This document shows, piece after piece, positions 5,940-9,073 of a stretch of DNA of 9,073 nt. How positions within the stretch are numbered: position 1 is the first letter of the stretch; every line of letters begins with the position of its first letter. This DNA is from Planctomycetota bacterium (GTDB lineage Bacteria > Planctomycetota > Planctomycetia > Isosphaerales > Isosphaeraceae), in NCBI GenBank assembly GCA_021778575.1, contig JAJYCH010000070.1, forward strand, positions 2,451 to 11,523. The letters run 5' to 3'. The position numbers were made by a program, and so were the translations under genes. The notes below the pieces were generated by a model. The model searched no databases and was not told the DNA's origin. It worked only from the letters and a program-made list of their open reading frames with translations.

Positions 5940-6368
5940 ATGATTCGACTCGTCGCGCTCGCCCTGTTGCTGACCGTCCTGGTTCCGCCCGCTTTTGCCG
6001 GCGAGGCTCAGAAAGAGTCCTCCCCCGGCAAGGACCGCGTCTTCGAGATGCGAACCTACTACACCCACGAAGGGCGGCTCCCCGCGCTCAACAAGCGGTT
6101 CCGCGAGCACACCTGCGACCTCTTCAAGAAACACGGGATGGAGTTGATCGGCTTCTGGACGCCGATTGACGAGAAAGACGGGAAGAACGACAAGCTCGTC
6201 TATATCCTGGCCTATCCCAGCCGCGAGGCCGCCGCCGCCTCCTGGAAAGCGTTTCAGTCCGATCCCGAATGGATCAAGGCCCGCGACGCCAGCGAGAAGG
6301 ACGGCAAGATCGTCAAGAAAGTCGAGTCGGTCTACCTGAACCCGACCGACTACAGTCTGGTCAAGTAA
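5940..6368 (+). CDS. Secreted NIPSNAP-family protein
   Basis: This 142-residue protein has a signal peptide (MIRLVALALLLTVLVPPAFA, cleavage after residue 20) followed by one NIPSNAP domain of the dimeric alpha-beta barrel fold. Family hallmarks are VFEMRTYYTHEGRLPALN (34-51), the helix RFREHTCDLFKKHGMELIGFW (53-73), LVYILAYPSREAAAASW (86-102), FQSDPEWIKARDAS (105-118) and the closing strand ESVYLNPTDYS (129-139). NIPSNAP proteins have no settled enzymatic activity; some related barrel proteins bind small ligands. The signal peptide places this one outside the cytoplasm. The ATG at 5940 has GGAG 8 bases upstream. The next gene starts 43 bp after its stop, so co-transcription is possible. The family call is strong and the function unknown. 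Confidence 0.88.
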   Translation: MIRLVALALLLTVLVPPAFAGEAQKESSPGKDRVFEMRTYYTHEGRLPALNKRFREHTCDLFKKHGMELIGFWTPIDEKDGKNDKLVYILAYPSREAAAASWKAFQSDPEWIKARDASEKDGKIVKKVESVYLNPTDYSLVK

Positions 6369-6411
6369 GTCATCCGCCACTTGTCGCCGTGAACCCGGGA
6401 AAGCTCTCGCC

Positions 6412-7401
6412 ATGAAGATCGACTCGCCACCCTTCGACCGACCGCTCCAGCTCGATGACATCCGCGCCGCGGGCGAACGACTGGCTCCGTGGATTCACCG
6501 GACTCCGGTGATGACCTCGAAGACTCTCGACGAGCGAACCGGCGGGTCGATCTTCTTGAAATCCGAGAACTTCCAGAAGGTCGGCGCATTCAAGATTCGC
6601 GGGGCGATGAACGCCATGCTCCAGCTTGGCGACGCCGAGAAGGCCCGAGGGGTCGTTACCCACTCCTCGGGCAACCACGGTCAGGCGCTGGCGCAGGCCG
6701 GCCAGTGGCTCGGGGTTCCCGTCACGGTCGTGATGCCCAGGACCGCCCCGGCGATCAAACGAGCGGCGACCGAGGGGTACGGAGCGACCGTCGTTCCGTG
6801 CGAGCCGACGCTCGAAGCCCGCGAGTCGAACGTCAACCGACTGATCGCCGAGCAGGGCCTGACCTTGATCCACCCGTTTGACAACTGGCAGGTCATCGCC
6901 GGGCAAGGAACCGCCGCCTGGGAACTGCTCGACCAGGCCGGTCCGCTCGACCTGGTGATCTGTCCGGTCGGCGGCGGTGGCTTGCTCGCCGGGACCGCCT
7001 TGACGGTCAAGGGGCGATCGCCTTCGACCCGGGTCATCGGCGCCGAACCGAAGGCCGCCGACGACGCCCAGCGGTCGCTGGCCTCGGGATCGATCGAACC
7101 CTCGCACGATCCCAAAACGATCGCCGACGGGCTCCGGACCTCGCTGGGAGAAAAGCCGTTCTCGATCATCAAGGAGAATGTGGATTCGATCGTCACGGCG
7201 ACCGAGCCCGAGATTCTCGAAGCCATGCGGTTCGTCTGGGAACGATTCAAGATGATCATCGAACCGTCGTGCGCCGTGCCGGTGGCTCCGGTTTACAACA
7301 GGCAATTGCCGGTCAAGGGGCTCCGGGTCGGGATCATCATCACCGGCGGAAACGTCGATCTGGAGCCATTGTTCGCGGAGTTGGCGGCGAAGTGGTTGTG
7401 A
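6412..7401 (+). CDS. PLP-dependent threonine/serine dehydratase or serine racemase
   Basis: This 329-residue fold-type II PLP enzyme would deaminate L-Thr/L-Ser to 2-oxobutyrate/pyruvate, or racemise serine, in the cytoplasm. KVGAFKIRGAMNAM contains the Schiff-base lysine K61. The phosphate/substrate loop SSGNHGQAL is at 85-93 and the glycine-rich PLP phosphate loop VGGGGLLAG at 186-194. SGGNVDL of the family appears as TGGNVDL near the C-terminus (311-317). Several details match mammalian serine racemase from memory: SSGNHG, where biosynthetic and TdcB-type threonine dehydratases have SAGNHA; AEPKAADD, placing E212, A216 and D218 as the divalent-metal site; and VWERFKMIIEP. No ACT regulatory domain is present, so isoleucine feedback control is not expected. 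It is therefore not a typical biosynthetic IlvA. The ribosome site is weak (GGGA about 11 bases upstream). Substrate preference cannot be decided from sequence alone. Confidence 0.88.
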   Translation: MKIDSPPFDRPLQLDDIRAAGERLAPWIHRTPVMTSKTLDERTGGSIFLKSENFQKVGAFKIRGAMNAMLQLGDAEKARGVVTHSSGNHGQALAQAGQWLGVPVTVVMPRTAPAIKRAATEGYGATVVPCEPTLEARESNVNRLIAEQGLTLIHPFDNWQVIAGQGTAAWELLDQAGPLDLVICPVGGGGLLAGTALTVKGRSPSTRVIGAEPKAADDAQRSLASGSIEPSHDPKTIADGLRTSLGEKPFSIIKENVDSIVTATEPEILEAMRFVWERFKMIIEPSCAVPVAPVYNRQLPVKGLRVGIIITGGNVDLEPLFAELAAKWL

Positions 7402-7446
7402 GCGGACCGAAGCGACAGTGATTCAAGAGTTTCCGGGAGACAATTC

Positions 7447-8013
7447 ATGGCAACAGTGACCCAGGAATTGACCGACACGCCGGAAGCGCCGCCAAGCGAG
7501 GGGCTTTATGAGATCATCAACGGTAAGGTGGTCGAGAAATCGATGGGGCTCTATGAAGTTCATGTGACGAATCTGCTCAGTCTTTTTCTCGGTCGATTCG
7601 TGTTTGACAACCAACTCGGTAATGTCGAATCCGAGATGCTCTTCGAGTTTAGCCCTGAATCACGGACGCAACGCCGCCCTGATATTGCCTTTCTGTCCTA
7701 TGAGAAATGGCCCAAGGGGAAGCGATACCCCGCCGGCAACGCTTTTCAGCTCGTCCCCGACCTGATGATCGAGGTGGTCAGTCCCACCAATTTCGCCAAC
7801 GAAGTGGATGAGAAGGTCGTGGAATATCTCGATGCCGGCGTCCGGCTGGTCTGGGTGGTGTTTCCGACCACGTCTCGAATCTACATCCACGAAAGCCTGA
7901 AGTCGGTTCGTGTCGTCACGCGATTCGACGAGCTTGACGGGGGGGACGTCTTGCCCGGATTCCGTCTGCCTCTCAGCCAGATTTTCGCGGAAGAAGAATC
8001 CGAGTCGGCTTGA
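7447..8013 (+). CDS. Uma2-family PD-(D/E)XK nuclease-like protein
   Basis: The product has 188 residues and belongs to the Uma2 (DUF820) family, a restriction-endonuclease-like fold expanded greatly in cyanobacteria and planctomycetes. Motifs in order are YEIINGKVVEKS (21-32), RRPDIAFLSYEKW (77-88), PDLMIEVVSPTN (104-115), DEKVVEYLDAGVRLVWVVFP (121-140) and LDGGDVLPGFRLPLSQIF (163-180). D79, E109 and K123 are the likely metal-binding/catalytic positions, so the site looks intact. Biological substrates of Uma2 proteins are not established. The ATG at 7447 has GGGAG at 7435-7439, 7 bases upstream. It lies 45 bp after the PLP enzyme and 49 bp before yajQ, without visible repeats. Codon choice appears slightly less GC-biased than in its neighbours. 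Confidence 0.88.
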   Translation: MATVTQELTDTPEAPPSEGLYEIINGKVVEKSMGLYEVHVTNLLSLFLGRFVFDNQLGNVESEMLFEFSPESRTQRRPDIAFLSYEKWPKGKRYPAGNAFQLVPDLMIEVVSPTNFANEVDEKVVEYLDAGVRLVWVVFPTTSRIYIHESLKSVRVVTRFDELDGGDVLPGFRLPLSQIFAEEESESA

Positions 8014-8062
8014 GCAATTCCCGTCCAACCATCGACACAATTACCCCGGAGCCAAACCTGCC

Positions 8063-8560
8063 GTGGCCGACAACCATTCGTTCGATATCGTCAGCGAAGT
8101 GAACACCGCCGAGATGCACAACGCCGTCGTCCAGGCCCAGCATGAAATCGCCGTCCGCTACGATTTCAAGGGGACCAAGGCGAGCATCGAGTACGACAAG
8201 AAGGAAAATAAGCTCACCCTTCACGCCGACAACAAGGGGCAGCTCGACACCGTGATCCAGATGCTCAAGGAGAAAATGGCCAAGCGAGGGATCAGCGTGA
8301 AGGCCCTGAAACGCGGCAAGATCGAGGAAGCCACGCACGAATCGGTCCGCGAGGTGATCACCTTGCACGTCGGGATCGAGACCGACGACGCCAAGAAGAT
8401 CGTCAAGCAGATCAAGGGGATGGGGATCAAGGTCCAGTCACAGATCATGGACAGCAAGGTCCGGGTATCGGGCAAAAAGCTCGACGAACTCCAGACCGTG
8501 ATCGCTTACCTGAAAGAGAACGGGCCGGAATACCCGCTCCAGTTCAACAACTTCACGTGA
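8063..8560 (+). CDS. yajQ: YajQ-family nucleotide-binding protein
   Basis: This 165-residue protein is a full-length YajQ (UPF0234; usually about 160-165 residues), made of two ferredoxin-like alpha-beta domains. Recognisable segments are HSFDIVSEVN (5-14), EIAVRYDFKGTKASIEYD (28-45), the middle KRGISVKALKRGKIEEA, and the C-terminal RVSGKKLDELQTVIAYLK followed by YPLQFNNF. Family members bind nucleotides or tRNA in vitro, and the Xanthomonas homologue is reported to be a cyclic di-GMP receptor that affects transcription; whether that applies here is inference. Translation starts at GTG 8063, because the family N-terminus (ADNHSFDIV) begins there and GGAG lies at 8048-8051, 11 bases upstream. 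An open frame to 7910 overlaps the Uma2 gene and adds no family sequence. Its stop marks the end of normal high-GC composition. Confidence 0.93.
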   Translation: MADNHSFDIVSEVNTAEMHNAVVQAQHEIAVRYDFKGTKASIEYDKKENKLTLHADNKGQLDTVIQMLKEKMAKRGISVKALKRGKIEEATHESVREVITLHVGIETDDAKKIVKQIKGMGIKVQSQIMDSKVRVSGKKLDELQTVIAYLKENGPEYPLQFNNFT

Positions 8561-8754
8561 TGTTTTCTAGAATAGGCCACGCAAAAGAAAGTACTCGCAC
8601 AACAAATAAAGAAGCATTTATGTTTTCATTTTTATTCTATGGCTTTTAGGCGAGGCAAACAAGACACCTGGTCAAAAGTTCAGACTCTGAATAAATAAAT
8701 CAAAGCTGGGGTCGAAATGACAAGGGAATCCTTTGAAAGTTTTGGGGGAATCAG
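8561..8754. other. AT-rich intergenic stretch
   Basis: Composition changes sharply right after the yajQ stop, with several A/T runs (AATAAATAAAT, TTTTCATTTTTATT). No clear terminator hairpin for yajQ and no confident promoter pair for the next gene were found. GGGGGAA just before the ATG at 8755 is a strong ribosome-binding site for the membrane-protein gene. Confidence 0.5.
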
Positions 8755-9006
8755 ATGAAGACCATGATTTGGATTGGGCTGAACGTGATTTTTGTTATTG
8801 CCGTCTTACTCATCGACAATTGTGGATTCATCTATTGGAGTAAAATTGACGTCGAGTGGGTCAAAGCAAGCGCCGCGCTCATTCAGGCTTTGGCTGTCAT
8901 CGTTGCGATTTACTTTGCTTATCGGCTCAACAGAAAACTTGAAGAACGGGTAAGTAGCACTTCTGTTGGTATAGCGCATGTTCAGTTTTCGCTGGAATGC
9001 CAGTAG
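8755..9006 (+). CDS. Small two-helix membrane protein, apparently truncated by an IS
   Basis: The open frame encodes 83 residues with two hydrophobic segments, roughly residues 3-20 (MIWIGLNVIFVIAVLLI) and 37-58 (KASAALIQALAVIVAIYFAYRL), followed by the basic/acidic NRKLEER. This is the arrangement of a membrane anchor whose soluble C-terminal part would follow. From about residue 66 the frame enters what appears to be insertion-sequence DNA and stops at 9006 within transposase coding sequence, so the last 18 or so residues are probably not native. GGGGGAA lies 5 bases before the ATG. Codon use is AT-rich, unlike all upstream genes, which suggests recent acquisition. I do not recognise a family. 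If the boundary inference is right, this is a gene remnant. Confidence 0.5.
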   Translation: MKTMIWIGLNVIFVIAVLLIDNCGFIYWSKIDVEWVKASAALIQALAVIVAIYFAYRLNRKLEERVSSTSVGIAHVQFSLECQ

Positions 9007-9073
9007 GCGTCCCATTGTTGCTCCCCGCTGCTGAACAGGGCCCGCAGGTGGCACATCTCGTCGGCCCCGTCCT
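8950..9073 (-). mobile_element. End of an insertion sequence (partial, runs off the window)
   Basis: Around 8950 the sequence changes from AT-rich gene DNA to DNA that holds the 3' end of a minus-strand transposase reading frame. The edge motif GTAAGTAGCACTTCTGTTGG (8950-8969) may be the terminal inverted repeat. Its partner and any target-site duplication lie outside the window, so the exact boundary is uncertain. Confidence 0.4.
8982..9073 (-). CDS. C-terminus of a probable transposase (partial)
   Basis: Reading the minus strand from the window edge gives 29 residues ending at a TGA at 8984-8982. The sequence includes DGADEMCHLRALFSSGEQQW followed by DAYWHSSEN. An acidic-Gly-Ala start, then hxLRAhhxS and a Trp/Tyr-rich end, resembles from memory the C-termini of ISKra4/UPF0236-type transposases; this family assignment is tentative. 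GC content returns to genome-like levels inside this fragment. It overlaps the 3' end of the plus-strand membrane-protein frame, which supports insertion into that gene. Confidence 0.45.
   Translation of the reverse strand, partial: DGADEMCHLRALFSSGEQQWDAYWHSSEN

Noticed and set aside
7910..8062. Longer yajQ start inside the Uma2 gene
   Set aside because: The added residues are out-of-frame Uma2 coding sequence. The YajQ family begins at the GTG at 8063.

Overview
The window looks like chromosomal DNA from a high-GC planctomycete, most likely of the Isosphaeraceae type. This is inferred from the strong G/C bias at third codon positions, the set of families present (Uma2-family nuclease, secreted NIPSNAP protein, BshB1-type deacetylase, large secreted TPR proteins) and the loosely packed short operons. 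No rRNA, tRNA or CRISPR array is visible.

Positions 1-1067: the possible last codons of an upstream gene, a hairpin, then a plus-strand [2Fe-2S] ferredoxin (157-480). It converges, across a bidirectional hairpin terminator (508-531), on a 40-residue zinc-ribbon gene on the minus strand (546-668) that is easily missed because of its size. Next comes a gene-free stretch (669-1067) largely occupied by an elaborate nested inverted-repeat element (789-1049) with four copies of a small palindrome.

Positions 1068-5939: a BshB1-like zinc deacetylase (1068-1760) starts directly after that element. It runs tail to tail, with 6 bp between stops, into a minus-strand pair of exported TPR proteins (921 and 358 residues, 43 bp apart), probably one transcript from a promoter near 5742-5771. 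The long plus-strand ORFs over this pair are codon-register shadows.

Positions 5940-8560: four co-directional plus-strand genes with 43-49 bp gaps: a secreted NIPSNAP-domain protein, a fold-type II PLP enzyme closest in motif detail to eukaryotic-type serine racemase/threonine dehydratase, a Uma2-family PD-(D/E)XK protein, and YajQ. They could be one transcript, but their functions do not form an obvious pathway.

Positions 8561-9073: composition drops abruptly to AT-rich. This patch has a small two-helix membrane protein gene (8755-9006) whose 3' part appears to be replaced by the end of an insertion sequence. The C-terminal 29 codons of that element's transposase enter on the minus strand at the right edge. 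This is the accessory end of the window.

No obviously new multi-gene system is visible. The items most worth following up are the nested inverted-repeat element, the L40e-like mini zinc ribbon, the exported TPR pair and the IS-interrupted AT-rich locus.
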